Shown here: piece by piece, positions 44,815-52,823 of the stretch
Layout of the letters: every line of letters starts with the position of its first letter
Position numbering within the stretch: the first letter of the stretch is position 1
The notes under the pieces: model-generated
Databases searched by the model: none
Seen by the model: only the letters and a program-made list of their open reading frames with translations
Told to the model about the DNA's origin: nothing
Assembly: GCF_019061205.1 (NCBI RefSeq)
Contig: NZ_JAHQYH010000002.1
Span: 179,457 to 243,456 of the forward strand
Source: Apilactobacillus waqarii
GTDB taxonomy: Bacteria; Bacillota; Bacilli; Lactobacillales; Lactobacillaceae
DNA: 64,000 nt
Direction of reading: 5' to 3'
Program-made: the position numbers and the translations under genes

Positions 44815-45159
44815 ATGAAACTAACTATTACAGATGCAGCAAAAGAAAAGATTCAAAACAAAGTTCAAGGCGACGCAAAGTTCTTCTTGAGCCTAGATGA
44901 TGGTGTTGGAAACTACTCTGACGCAGGTTCATGTGCGATTGATACATCTTTTGACTTGATTGCAGTTGACCCTGATTTAGAAGACAAAGACTTTAACGCA
45001 AGTATGGATTCAGACTTAGGACCTATCTACTACAAAGACTACAGTGGATCGTTCCTAGAACAAAACTTGAAATTCGACGTTATGTACAATGCTTTAATCC
45101 TATCTGGTGACTCAGGTATGATTGATGGTAACGTTCCAGTTATTGACAAGAGAAAATAA
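44815..45159 (+). CDS. HesB/IscA-like iron-sulfur biogenesis family protein lacking the cysteine triad
   Basis: A 114-residue soluble protein of the Fe-S_biosyn (HesB-like) family of lactobacilli, starting MKLTITDAAKEKIQNK, a typical A-type scaffold N-terminus. It holds a single Cys (GSCAID) instead of the three conserved Cys of IscA. It therefore probably does not carry clusters in the usual way; the function is open. The protein is acidic. A strong promoter and AGGGGG-type ribosome binding site suggest high expression; a terminator follows. Confidence 0.7.
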   Translation: MKLTITDAAKEKIQNKVQGDAKFFLSLDDGVGNYSDAGSCAIDTSFDLIAVDPDLEDKDFNASMDSDLGPIYYKDYSGSFLEQNLKFDVMYNALILSGDSGMIDGNVPVIDKRK

Positions 45160-45205
45160 AAACAATTAATTAAAGACAAAACGCTTAATAAAAAACAATT
45201 ATGGT

Positions 45206-45238
45206 AAAAGACGACTATCTTAGATGGTCGTCTTTTTT
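45206..45238 (+). terminator. Intrinsic terminator
   Basis: AAAGACGAC/GTCGTCTTT stem with inner ATC/GAT and a T run. Confidence 0.9.
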
Positions 45239-45314
45239 GAGCAAATCGTTTTATGAGCACTGTCATTCTTGATAGAATTACTATTAATAAGTAAGTATGG
45301 AAAGGATGGATGTT

Positions 45315-45965
45315 ATGAGCAACATTTTAGTAATCGGGGCCCATGGCCACGTAGGTATTCATATGGTAGAAAAGTTAGGTAAAACAGGTGACAACGTTTT
45401 TGCCGGAGTAAGAAGTGACAAGCAATTCGCCGAATACAATGATATGGAAAATGTTTCACCAGTTATCTTTGATTTAAAGGGCACAATTGAAGACATGGCT
45501 AAGGTCTACACTGACAACGCCATTGATAAGATTGTCTTCTCAGCTGGGTCAGGTGGTGCTACTGGAGATGATCAAACATTGATTATCGATTTAGACGGTG
45601 CCGTAAAGTCAATGCTAGCTGCTAAGCAAGCTGGCATCACTCGCTACGTCATGGTTAGTGCAATGGGCGCTGACGATAGAAGCTTCTGGGCTGATTCTGG
45701 TTTGCATGGCTACTACATCGCCAAACACTACGCAGATGTTGAATTAAGAAATAGTGGCCTAGAATACACCATTGTTAGACCATCAGCTTTAACCAACGAT
45801 GAAGAAACAGGCAAGGTCGATGTAATCGAACAACGTGCAGCTGGCATGAACATTCCTAGAAGAGATGTTGCTAACTTCGTTGTGGCTGTATTACACGACG
45901 ATAAGGCCATTAACCACATTTATGAAATCACAAGTGGAAGTAGCGACATTAAAGCCGTTCTATAA
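45315..45965 (+). CDS. NAD(P)-binding SDR_a5-like oxidoreductase
   Basis: A 216-residue atypical short-chain dehydrogenase of the NAD(P)H-binding (YwnB/BVR-B-like) group. The N-terminal Rossmann motif is GAHGHVGIHMVEKLG; VMVSAMGAD and YYIAKHYADVELRNSGLEYTIVRPS carry the conserved middle part. It lacks the classical YxxxK spacing, as is usual for this group. I use ATG 45315 with AAGGATGG upstream; the longer frame from 45297 has no ribosome binding site. Substrate and direction are unknown; similar proteins are often stress-induced. Confidence 0.83.
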   Translation: MSNILVIGAHGHVGIHMVEKLGKTGDNVFAGVRSDKQFAEYNDMENVSPVIFDLKGTIEDMAKVYTDNAIDKIVFSAGSGGATGDDQTLIIDLDGAVKSMLAAKQAGITRYVMVSAMGADDRSFWADSGLHGYYIAKHYADVELRNSGLEYTIVRPSALTNDEETGKVDVIEQRAAGMNIPRRDVANFVVAVLHDDKAINHIYEITSGSSDIKAVL

Positions 45966-46034
45966 TAATTAACTTGTCTAAGTAGTTTTCATATGATATG
46001 GTTATCTGAGTTATTAATAGAATCAATAAATAAA

Positions 46035-46073
46035 AACGCCCTTGATTCAATTGAGAAACAAGGGCCCTTTTTT
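46035..46073 (+). terminator. Intrinsic terminator
   Basis: GCCCTTG/CAAGGGC stem followed by T. Confidence 0.88.
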
Positions 46074-46101
46074 ATCTTAATTGATTGGATGGAGGTATGA
46101 A

Positions 46102-47724
46102 ATGATAACTGTAACTAATATGGGATTACATTTTTCAGGTAAAAAACTATATGAAGATGTAAACCTAAAATTCACACCTGGTAACTGTTATGGTGTTATC
46201 GGGGCCAATGGTGCTGGTAAATCAACTTTTCTAAAAATGCTAGAAGGAAAGATTGAACCCACTAGTGGTAGTATCTCAATCGGTAAGAATGAACGAATTT
46301 CTAGTTTAAACCAAGATCACTATGGATTTGAAGATTGCGAAGTTCTAGATACTGTAATTCAAGGACACGAAAAGCTATACAAAATCATGAAGGAAAAAGA
46401 CGCCTTATACGCTAAGGAAGACTTTTCTGATGAAGATGGTGTTAAGGCTGCTGAATTAGAAGGTGAATTCGCCGAAATGGACGGATGGAACGCCGAAGCC
46501 GATGCATCACAATTGCTACAAAGCGTGGGAATTGATGAATCACTACACTACGAAAAGATGAGTGAACTTTCTGAAGGACAAAAGGTGAAGGTCTTATTAG
46601 CTCAAGCTTTATTCGGTAACCCCGATATCCTACTTCTTGACGAACCTACCAATGGTTTGGATAACCATACTATTGAATGGCTACAAGACTTCTTAGCTGA
46701 TTACGAGAACATCGCCATCGTTGTATCCCATGATAGATACTTCTTAAACCAAGTATGTACCATGATGTGTGACGTTGACTTCAAGAAGATTTCACTATAT
46801 GTTGGTAACTACGACTTCTGGTTGAAATCAAGTCAATTAGCCGCTAAGATGCGCCAAGATGCTAACGCTAAGAAGGAAGACCAAATCAAAGAATTGAAAG
46901 AATTTATCGCTCGATTCTCTGCCAACGCTTCTAAGTCAAAACAAGCTACATCAAGAAAGAAACAATTAGACAAGATTACCCTAGATGATATCCAACCATC
47001 GTCACGTAAATACCCATTCATCAAGTTCGAAAAAGAACGTGATTTAGGAAATGACCTAGTTTCTGTTAAGGGTGTTTCAAAGACAATTGATGGTAAGAAG
47101 ATCTTAGACAACATTACATTTACACTACGTCCTGGTGAAAAGACTGCCATTATCAGTAGAAGCGACGTTGCTACTACTGTTTTAATGCAAATTTTAGCCG
47201 GTAAGATGGAACCTGACGAAGGTGAAGTAGTATGGGGTCAAACTACTCGTACTAGTTATATGCCAAAGAACATCAACTCTGATTTTGAAGACGATTCATT
47301 AACTATCATTGATTGGTTAAGACAATTCGCTTCAAAAGAAGAAAGTGATGATCCATTTCTACGTAGTTTCTTAGGTAGAATGCTATTCTCTGGTGATAAT
47401 ATCCAAAAACAAATCAAGGTATTATCAGGGGGAGAAAAGGTTCGTTGTATGTTATCCAAGATGATGCTACAAAAGGGTAACGTATTGATGCTAGATGATC
47501 CTACTAACCACTTAGACATGGAATCAATTACTGCACTAAACGATGCTTTAATTCCATTTGATGGATCACTAATCTTTACTTCTCACGATAGAGAGTTTGT
47601 TCAAACTATCGCTGATCACATTATTGAAGTGTCTGATAAAGGGATGGTTCAAAGAGCCGATACCCACTATGATGATTTCGTAAATCATCCAGACGTTCAA
47701 AAACAAGTCGAAGAATTATACTAA
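46102..47724 (+). CDS. ABC-F family ATPase with degenerate second Walker A
   Basis: A 540-residue cytoplasmic ABC-F protein with two ATPase domains and no membrane segment, likely of the YkpA/YbiT subgroup acting on ribosomes. Domain 1 has Walker A GANGAGKST (about residue 35), a LSEGQKVKVLLAQALF signature and Walker B ILLLDEPTNGLD. The linker is lysine-rich (about 250-310). Domain 2 keeps the LSGGEKVRCMLSKMML signature and VLMLDDPTNHLD, but where Walker A should be it reads IISRSDVATTVLM, without the GK(S/T). GGAGG sets ATG 46102. It is not a proven antibiotic resistance factor; its interdomain linker should be compared with those of known subtypes. Confidence 0.88.
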   Translation: MITVTNMGLHFSGKKLYEDVNLKFTPGNCYGVIGANGAGKSTFLKMLEGKIEPTSGSISIGKNERISSLNQDHYGFEDCEVLDTVIQGHEKLYKIMKEKDALYAKEDFSDEDGVKAAELEGEFAEMDGWNAEADASQLLQSVGIDESLHYEKMSELSEGQKVKVLLAQALFGNPDILLLDEPTNGLDNHTIEWLQDFLADYENIAIVVSHDRYFLNQVCTMMCDVDFKKISLYVGNYDFWLKSSQLAAKMRQDANAKKEDQIKELKEFIARFSANASKSKQATSRKKQLDKITLDDIQPSSRKYPFIKFEKERDLGNDLVSVKGVSKTIDGKKILDNITFTLRPGEKTAIISRSDVATTVLMQILAGKMEPDEGEVVWGQTTRTSYMPKNINSDFEDDSLTIIDWLRQFASKEESDDPFLRSFLGRMLFSGDNIQKQIKVLSGGEKVRCMLSKMMLQKGNVLMLDDPTNHLDMESITALNDALIPFDGSLIFTSHDREFVQTIADHIIEVSDKGMVQRADTHYDDFVNHPDVQKQVEELY

Positions 47725-47730
47725 TATAGT

Positions 47731-47770
47731 AAAAAAGACGTGATTATTTTAATAATCACGTCTTTTTTTA
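47731..47770 (+). terminator. Intrinsic terminator
   Basis: Long stem AAAAAGACGTGATTATT/AATAATCACGTCTTTTT. Confidence 0.93.
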
Positions 47771-47785
47771 ATAAAATATCAAAAA

Positions 47786-47802
47786 TGTTACCAAAATGTT
47801 AA
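47786..47802 (+). promoter_or_regulatory. WalR-like direct repeat
   Basis: TGTTAC-N5-TGTTAA, a full match to TGTWAH-N5-TGTWAH, 96 bases before the C39-like peptidase gene. Confidence 0.6.
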
Positions 47803-47897
47803 AACTTATTTACAGAACAGTTTATTCTAAGCATTTAAAATTTGTTTGTATTATATTATTAATATAAATAATAATTCATGGATGGAGTGGAGACATA

Positions 47898-48779
47898 ATG
47901 AAGAAAATATTATCTGCACTTGGTGTGGTAATGTTTTTAGGTGTAGTTATCGTCGCATTGGGCGTAGCTCATTCTGATACATCAAACGCAGAAAGTCAGA
48001 ACTATACTATTAGTTCAGCGCGAAACTATAATGCAAGAATCGTTAACAAAAATAACGTAGATACTTACGTTTCTCCTTACAAAGAAGGAGTTAAGGTGAT
48101 GAAGAAAATCAATCTTCAAAACCAACTTGTTCAACTAACTCAAGTAGCTAAATTAAAGAAAGCTGTTTACTACAAGATTAGTTACCAAGGAATCAACCAA
48201 GGATGGATTAGCTCAAGAGACTTGAGCAAGACTAGTGTCTACGAAATTCCTTTCGTATATACAAGCCAACACTTCCCATTCGATGCACCCAACGGTTGTG
48301 AAGGTACTGCCTTAAAGATGGCTCTTTCAACTAGAAGCATTGGTTTAAACAAGGGAATTAAGTACTTCTTAGATAGAATGCCAAGATCTACCAATCAAAA
48401 CTACGGTTTCGTAGGGAACCCATTCGCTAAGAACAACACCAGCCAAAACTGGACAATCTTCCCAAGAGCTTTAGCTAAGTACGGTCGTACTTACAGAAAG
48501 ACTGTTTATAATTTCAGTGGTGCATCAAAGAACCAAATCATCAATGAAATTAAACATGGTAACCCAGTGATTGCATACACTGGATACCGTATGAAGAAAC
48601 CTACAGGACACACTCTAGTTGTTGTTGGATACAAGAACGGATTCTTCAAGATGGCAGATCCATCATCATGGAGATACCAATTCAAGACGGGTAAGAGTAA
48701 TCCAGTATTCTGGGTTTCAACTTCTCAATTCATGAGTCTATACAACTACGAAGGTAAGATGGCTGTTGTAGTTCGTTAA
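47898..48779 (+). CDS. Secreted C39-like cysteine peptidase family protein
   Basis: A 293-residue exported protein. A signal peptide or N-terminal anchor (about 1-30) precedes an SH3-like region (about 40-115: NARIVNKNNVDTYVSPYKEG to GWISSRDLSK) and a peptidase C39_2 domain (about 120-293). Catalytic candidates are the Cys in APNGCEGTAL, the His in TGHTLVVVGY and the Asp in FKMADPSSW. Such proteins are common in lactobacilli as SH3-like plus C39_2 and probably act on the cell wall or exported peptides; the substrate is unknown. It is monocistronic and has a WalR-like box upstream, as do the two wall hydrolases at 37485 and 41544. Confidence 0.83.
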   Translation: MKKILSALGVVMFLGVVIVALGVAHSDTSNAESQNYTISSARNYNARIVNKNNVDTYVSPYKEGVKVMKKINLQNQLVQLTQVAKLKKAVYYKISYQGINQGWISSRDLSKTSVYEIPFVYTSQHFPFDAPNGCEGTALKMALSTRSIGLNKGIKYFLDRMPRSTNQNYGFVGNPFAKNNTSQNWTIFPRALAKYGRTYRKTVYNFSGASKNQIINEIKHGNPVIAYTGYRMKKPTGHTLVVVGYKNGFFKMADPSSWRYQFKTGKSNPVFWVSTSQFMSLYNYEGKMAVVVR

Positions 48780-48781
48780 TC

Positions 48782-48818
48782 AAAAAAAGAAGCACTCGAT
48801 AAGAGCGCTTCTTTTTTT
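48782..48818. terminator. Bidirectional terminator
   Basis: GAAGC-CTC/GAG-GCTTC stem with A and T runs between convergent genes. Confidence 0.9.
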
Positions 48819-50622
48819 ATACATATTTTTCGGTTAGTTTGATGAATTCATCAACGTCTTTTTCGATTAGTTTAACTCCTGCTTCCCAGAAGTCTGGTTT
48901 GGTTAAATCAACACCTAGGTGTTTGCTTGCTAACTCTTCGGTAGTCATGTTAGCAGTATCTCTTAGTAATGAGATGTATTGATCTTCGAAGTCGTCGGTA
49001 GTTTGCGCCTTGGCGTAAATTCCTAGACTGAATAGGTAACCAAATGTGTATGGAAAGTTGTAGAAAGGAATGTCGTCGATGTAGAAATGCATCTTACTTG
49101 CCCAGAAGTGAGGTGAGTAGGTAGATAGTGATTCACCATAGGCATCCTTTTGAGCTTGTACCATTAAGTCGTTAATTTCGTTAGCAGTTAGAACACCGTC
49201 TTGTCTTCTTTCGTAGAAACGAGTTTCAAATAGGAAACGAGCGCGGATGTTTAAAAACATTGCGACAGGGTTATCCATCTTGGCATTTATTAGGCTAATC
49301 TTTTCTTCGTCAGTCTTTGCTTCCTTGACGTTGGCGTCTGAAACAATTAATTCACCGAATGTTGATGCGGTTTCGGCAACGTTCATTGCATAGTCCTGGC
49401 GGAAGTATGGTAGATCGTTCATCACACTACTGTGGAAGGCATGACCTAGTTCATGGGCGATGGTTGATGCATCGTTTGGTGAACCCGTGAAGGTTAGAAA
49501 AATTCGAGCTTCGCCAGTTTCTGGTAGGTCTTGCATGTATCCACCAGGTTCTTTGCCCGGACGGTTTTCTGCTTCAATCCATCTATTTTCAAACGCCTTT
49601 TGGGCTAATTTAGCCATCTTAGGTGAGAAACTGTTGAATTGTTTAATGATGAATTCTGCAGCTTCATCGTAAGTAAATGTCTTTGATTTTTCGTTACCGA
49701 TGTTGATTGGGGCAGCGACATCTTCCCATCCAATCTTATCTTTACCGATTAATTGTGCTTTGCGGTTTAAGAACTTAATCAAGACGTCCTTGTTGTCGTC
49801 AACGACCTTCCACATGGTATCAAGAGTTTCTTTTGACATGCGGTTAAGTTCTAATGGGTACTTCAAGAAATCGTCAGTACCATGGAACTTGTAGTCTAGC
49901 AGGCGACTACCTGATAGGTGATTTAAGGTATCGGCGAATAGGTTTTGTTTGTTTTCAAAGGCAGCTTCCCATTTTGGCATCAAATCTTGACGATACTTGG
50001 CATCGGCATTACCCAAGATTTCGTTATCGGCTTGACCTGCTGATAGTGTCTTAGGGTTGCCGTCTTCGTCTCTAAAGTCGACGTTAACACCAGCGATTAA
50101 TGTGCTGTAATGGTTGGACCATGAGCTTAAACCTTCTAGATTCATTTCTGAAATGATGGTTTCTTGGGTATCATCCAATAGTTCTTTTCCGAAGTGTCTG
50201 TTTTCCTTCAAAGAAAAGGCAATGGTGTCTAGACCAGGTTGTTTGATTAGTTCATTAAAACGATCATCTGATAAATCGGCTAGCTTCTTTTGAAGTAGTT
50301 GATCGATTTGGGCAGCCTTAACGTCTAGCGATTGAACTTTATCAATCATTGGTGGAACTTCTTCATTGTTTACATCGTCGGAATGTTTACCGTTTATGTA
50401 CATTGAGGCTTGAATGATTCCGGCTTGAATTTTTTGTAAGAAGTCGGTTAGTTCTGAAAATCTAGAGAATTGCGCGTCATCATTATCGAATTCGTAGTCG
50501 TTAATGGCTTGACGAAATGTTTCGATGGATTCCCTGATAACAGCTAATTTATCGGTTAATTCTTTACCATGTAATCCCCCGGCAAAGATTGAATCTAAAT
50601 CCCAGTTAAGCGAGTATTTCAT
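48817..50622 (-). CDS. pepF: Oligoendopeptidase F (M3 family)
   Basis: A 601-residue cytoplasmic zinc peptidase that cleaves oligopeptides of about 7-17 residues. The zinc motif HELGHAFHS lies near residue 388, with the downstream Glu expected in NVAETASTFGE. The N-terminal helical domain and total length are normal for PepF. The start is fixed by GGAGGGG just upstream of ATG. In lactobacilli it completes peptide use after Opp uptake, which fits the orphan OppA in this window, although that gene is 40 kb away. It is monocistronic. Confidence 0.95.
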   Translation of the reverse strand: MKYSLNWDLDSIFAGGLHGKELTDKLAVIRESIETFRQAINDYEFDNDDAQFSRFSELTDFLQKIQAGIIQASMYINGKHSDDVNNEEVPPMIDKVQSLDVKAAQIDQLLQKKLADLSDDRFNELIKQPGLDTIAFSLKENRHFGKELLDDTQETIISEMNLEGLSSWSNHYSTLIAGVNVDFRDEDGNPKTLSAGQADNEILGNADAKYRQDLMPKWEAAFENKQNLFADTLNHLSGSRLLDYKFHGTDDFLKYPLELNRMSKETLDTMWKVVDDNKDVLIKFLNRKAQLIGKDKIGWEDVAAPINIGNEKSKTFTYDEAAEFIIKQFNSFSPKMAKLAQKAFENRWIEAENRPGKEPGGYMQDLPETGEARIFLTFTGSPNDASTIAHELGHAFHSSVMNDLPYFRQDYAMNVAETASTFGELIVSDANVKEAKTDEEKISLINAKMDNPVAMFLNIRARFLFETRFYERRQDGVLTANEINDLMVQAQKDAYGESLSTYSPHFWASKMHFYIDDIPFYNFPYTFGYLFSLGIYAKAQTTDDFEDQYISLLRDTANMTTEELASKHLGVDLTKPDFWEAGVKLIEKDVDEFIKLTEKYV

Positions 50623-50669
50623 ATTTCCCCTCCAAAAAACTTAATTGAAACAATTATATCAGTTTATGC

Positions 50670-50710
50670 AAAAAAGCCACCCAGAAATGTTTAGCTGGGT
50701 GACATTTTTT
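50670..50710 (-). terminator. Intrinsic terminator after the DUF2075 gene
   Basis: GCCACCCAG paired with GCTGGGTG, flanked by A and T runs. Confidence 0.85.
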
Positions 50711-51920
50711 ATAACTTTTTGTAGTCGTCTAAGAGACGTTTGCGTAGTTCTTGGTTATGAACAAAGATGTATAAACCTTTAACACCACGTTTTAGTAAAA
50801 CATTGGCGGAGTTTAATACTAGTTGTTCCTTAATCCTTTCGAACTCGACTGGATCATCCATGTCCTTGCGTTTCTTGAGTGATTCAACATCGGTGAACTT
50901 ACTCATTTCAACGTGGACGTCATCACCATCTAGATAGATAGGCGGTCCTAGGATGACTCCAACGTAGTTCAAATCAAATCCTTGGCAGGTAAACATGGAA
51001 CCGACTTCGTTTACGGTTTCTGGAATTTCTGCCCATGGGGTTTGCGTGTAGTTATATTGATCCCATGGCATCTTGAAGTCTGGTTCAGTTACATAGTGTT
51101 TACCACCATCTAGTGTTGATGGATATCCAGAAGTTGAAACGATTCGAGAAAGGCCGACTTCTTGGTTTCTAGCAAAGATGGCCTTCCGCATTTCTTCGGC
51201 ATTATCAAAGATACGAAAATCGTAATCTTTCTTTGCGTCAGCGGGAAGCGGGGTTAGTTTACCATCCGTAAAGGTGTTAATCCATTTTACCAATGAATCA
51301 CTAGCGGTCATTCTGAATTGATGAGTTAGGTGATATTCACCATTGGTGTATGGGTCAATGATGTGGTGCAATCTATCTAAGTTCCAGAATGATTTAGTTC
51401 TAAGAACTTGGCGGTGGTCAAATACCAGAATGGTGATTTGAGAACGCTTGATGATTTCAGATAGTTGATTATCGTAATAGAAATTATTGTAGTGATCACC
51501 ACGGGATAATAATAGGTGGGCCTCATCGATAATTGTGATATCAACATCTTGATGGTTCTTGTCATTTTGGTTAATAAAGGAAGTAGGTCGATTAAAGTTT
51601 TTCTTTAAGACATTATCCTGACTTCCGGCCATCTTCTTGTAGACCTTTAAGATTTCGGGATGGTTAACCAAAAAATAGTTACTAGTTTGATATAACGGAC
51701 TGCTTTTTTCATGCGCCATTTGTTGGATGTCGTAGAATAACTTACTTAAAATGACGGACTTACCAGTTCCGGCATCACCGTAGATGGTGAAGACAGCGTG
51801 GGTATCATCATTTAAGTGATCGATTGCAAACTGTTTAATTTGTTCTACTAGGCGAGATTGTTCGTCAGTAAGTTGCTTGGTTGGTGCAAGCTTATTGTCA
51901 GCAGCGTTACTGTTGCCCAT
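50709..51920 (-). CDS. DUF2075 P-loop ATPase/helicase-like protein
   Basis: A 403-residue protein. Walker A (IYGDAGTGKSVILSK, about residue 46) and Walker B (ITIIDEAHLLLSRG) are followed by helicase-like motifs: QITILVFDHRQVL, HLTHQFRMT (motif IV-like) and SMFTCQGFDLNYVG. This is the DUF2075/Schlafen group 3 type of DNA/RNA helicase-like protein, sometimes associated with restriction or defence systems. No restriction genes are nearby. It follows the MetF-like gene by 14 bases and is presumably cotranscribed. The function is unknown. Confidence 0.8.
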   Translation of the reverse strand: MGNSNAADNKLAPTKQLTDEQSRLVEQIKQFAIDHLNDDTHAVFTIYGDAGTGKSVILSKLFYDIQQMAHEKSSPLYQTSNYFLVNHPEILKVYKKMAGSQDNVLKKNFNRPTSFINQNDKNHQDVDITIIDEAHLLLSRGDHYNNFYYDNQLSEIIKRSQITILVFDHRQVLRTKSFWNLDRLHHIIDPYTNGEYHLTHQFRMTASDSLVKWINTFTDGKLTPLPADAKKDYDFRIFDNAEEMRKAIFARNQEVGLSRIVSTSGYPSTLDGGKHYVTEPDFKMPWDQYNYTQTPWAEIPETVNEVGSMFTCQGFDLNYVGVILGPPIYLDGDDVHVEMSKFTDVESLKKRKDMDDPVEFERIKEQLVLNSANVLLKRGVKGLYIFVHNQELRKRLLDDYKKL

Positions 51921-51934
51921 TGGATGATGCTCCT

Positions 51935-52732
51935 TTATAGATTTTGTTTGATGTTTTCAAATACTCGATCGGATACCATCCAATCATTGTGAGTATATAG
52001 GTGAATACCGTTAACGTTGTGTTCATACAAATCGTTGATTTGGTTAACGGCATAGTTGATTCCATTCTCAAGTAGATTATCTTCTTCTTCGGAGAATTCG
52101 GGCATCTTGACATCATTATGTGTTAAGTAATGCCTTTTAAATGGATCAGTAATTGGCATGATACCAATACGGATTGGCACATTGATGCCGAATTCACGAG
52201 ACTTGTCTAGAAACTTATAGATTCGTTTGTTATCGAAACACATTAATGATATTAGGCTATCGACTCCTGAATTAACCTTTTGTTTTAAATACTCGATGTC
52301 TTCTGTAAGTGAGTCAGCGAGCACGTGAATATCAGGATAACAACCGGCAACGACGTTGATTTTTGAATCCGTATCTAGTTGATTCACGTATTTAATCAAA
52401 TCGCTAGCGTAGTTAAAGTCATCTTCGATATGCATATTATGATGGATGTTTCCACGAACTAATAAGAAGTTACGGATGTTTAAGTCCATTAATTCATTAA
52501 AAGCTTTTTTGATTTGTTCTTTTGTATGCGTTAGTCCAGTTAAGTGGATGACAACAGGGATGTTTAAATCCGTTTGAATGTATCTGGCACATTGGACCAT
52601 TTCTTCATATGAATAGCGACTAAGATTACTAATGGAAACAAAATCAGGTTGCCACTTATGCAAATAATGCTTCATTTGTCGCAAGTCACCTGGATTGGCC
52701 TCAATTTCAACAGAGAATGATTGCTTTCTCAT
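51935..52732 (-). CDS. Methylenetetrahydrofolate reductase-like protein
   Basis: A 265-residue divergent MetF-family TIM barrel. Recognisable blocks are VHLTGLTHTKEQI, NFLLVRGN, AGCYPDIH, KVNSGVDSLISLMCFDN, IPIRIGIMPITDP and GIHLYTHND; all match those of MTHFR. The N-terminal motif is SVEIEANPGD, where typical enzymes have an FEFFPP motif, so FAD or folate binding may differ. It would reduce methylene-THF to methyl-THF for methionine synthesis. No methionine synthase gene is present here. It is slightly shorter than usual. It is the first gene of the pair with the DUF2075 gene. Confidence 0.75.
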   Translation of the reverse strand: MRKQSFSVEIEANPGDLRQMKHYLHKWQPDFVSISNLSRYSYEEMVQCARYIQTDLNIPVVIHLTGLTHTKEQIKKAFNELMDLNIRNFLLVRGNIHHNMHIEDDFNYASDLIKYVNQLDTDSKINVVAGCYPDIHVLADSLTEDIEYLKQKVNSGVDSLISLMCFDNKRIYKFLDKSREFGINVPIRIGIMPITDPFKRHYLTHNDVKMPEFSEEEDNLLENGINYAVNQINDLYEHNVNGIHLYTHNDWMVSDRVFENIKQNL

Positions 52733-52781
52733 GGAAATTTCCTTTCAACTTGAAGTTATATTAACATTCTATCACGAAACA

Positions 52782-52819
52782 TAAAAAAAGCGTTATTAAC
52801 ATTATGTTAATAACGCTTT
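52782..52819 (-). terminator. Intrinsic terminator after phosphoglucomutase
   Basis: Stem AAAGCGTTATTAACAT paired with TGTTAATAACGCTTT, followed by T on the minus strand. Confidence 0.85.
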
Positions 52820-52823
52820 GATA

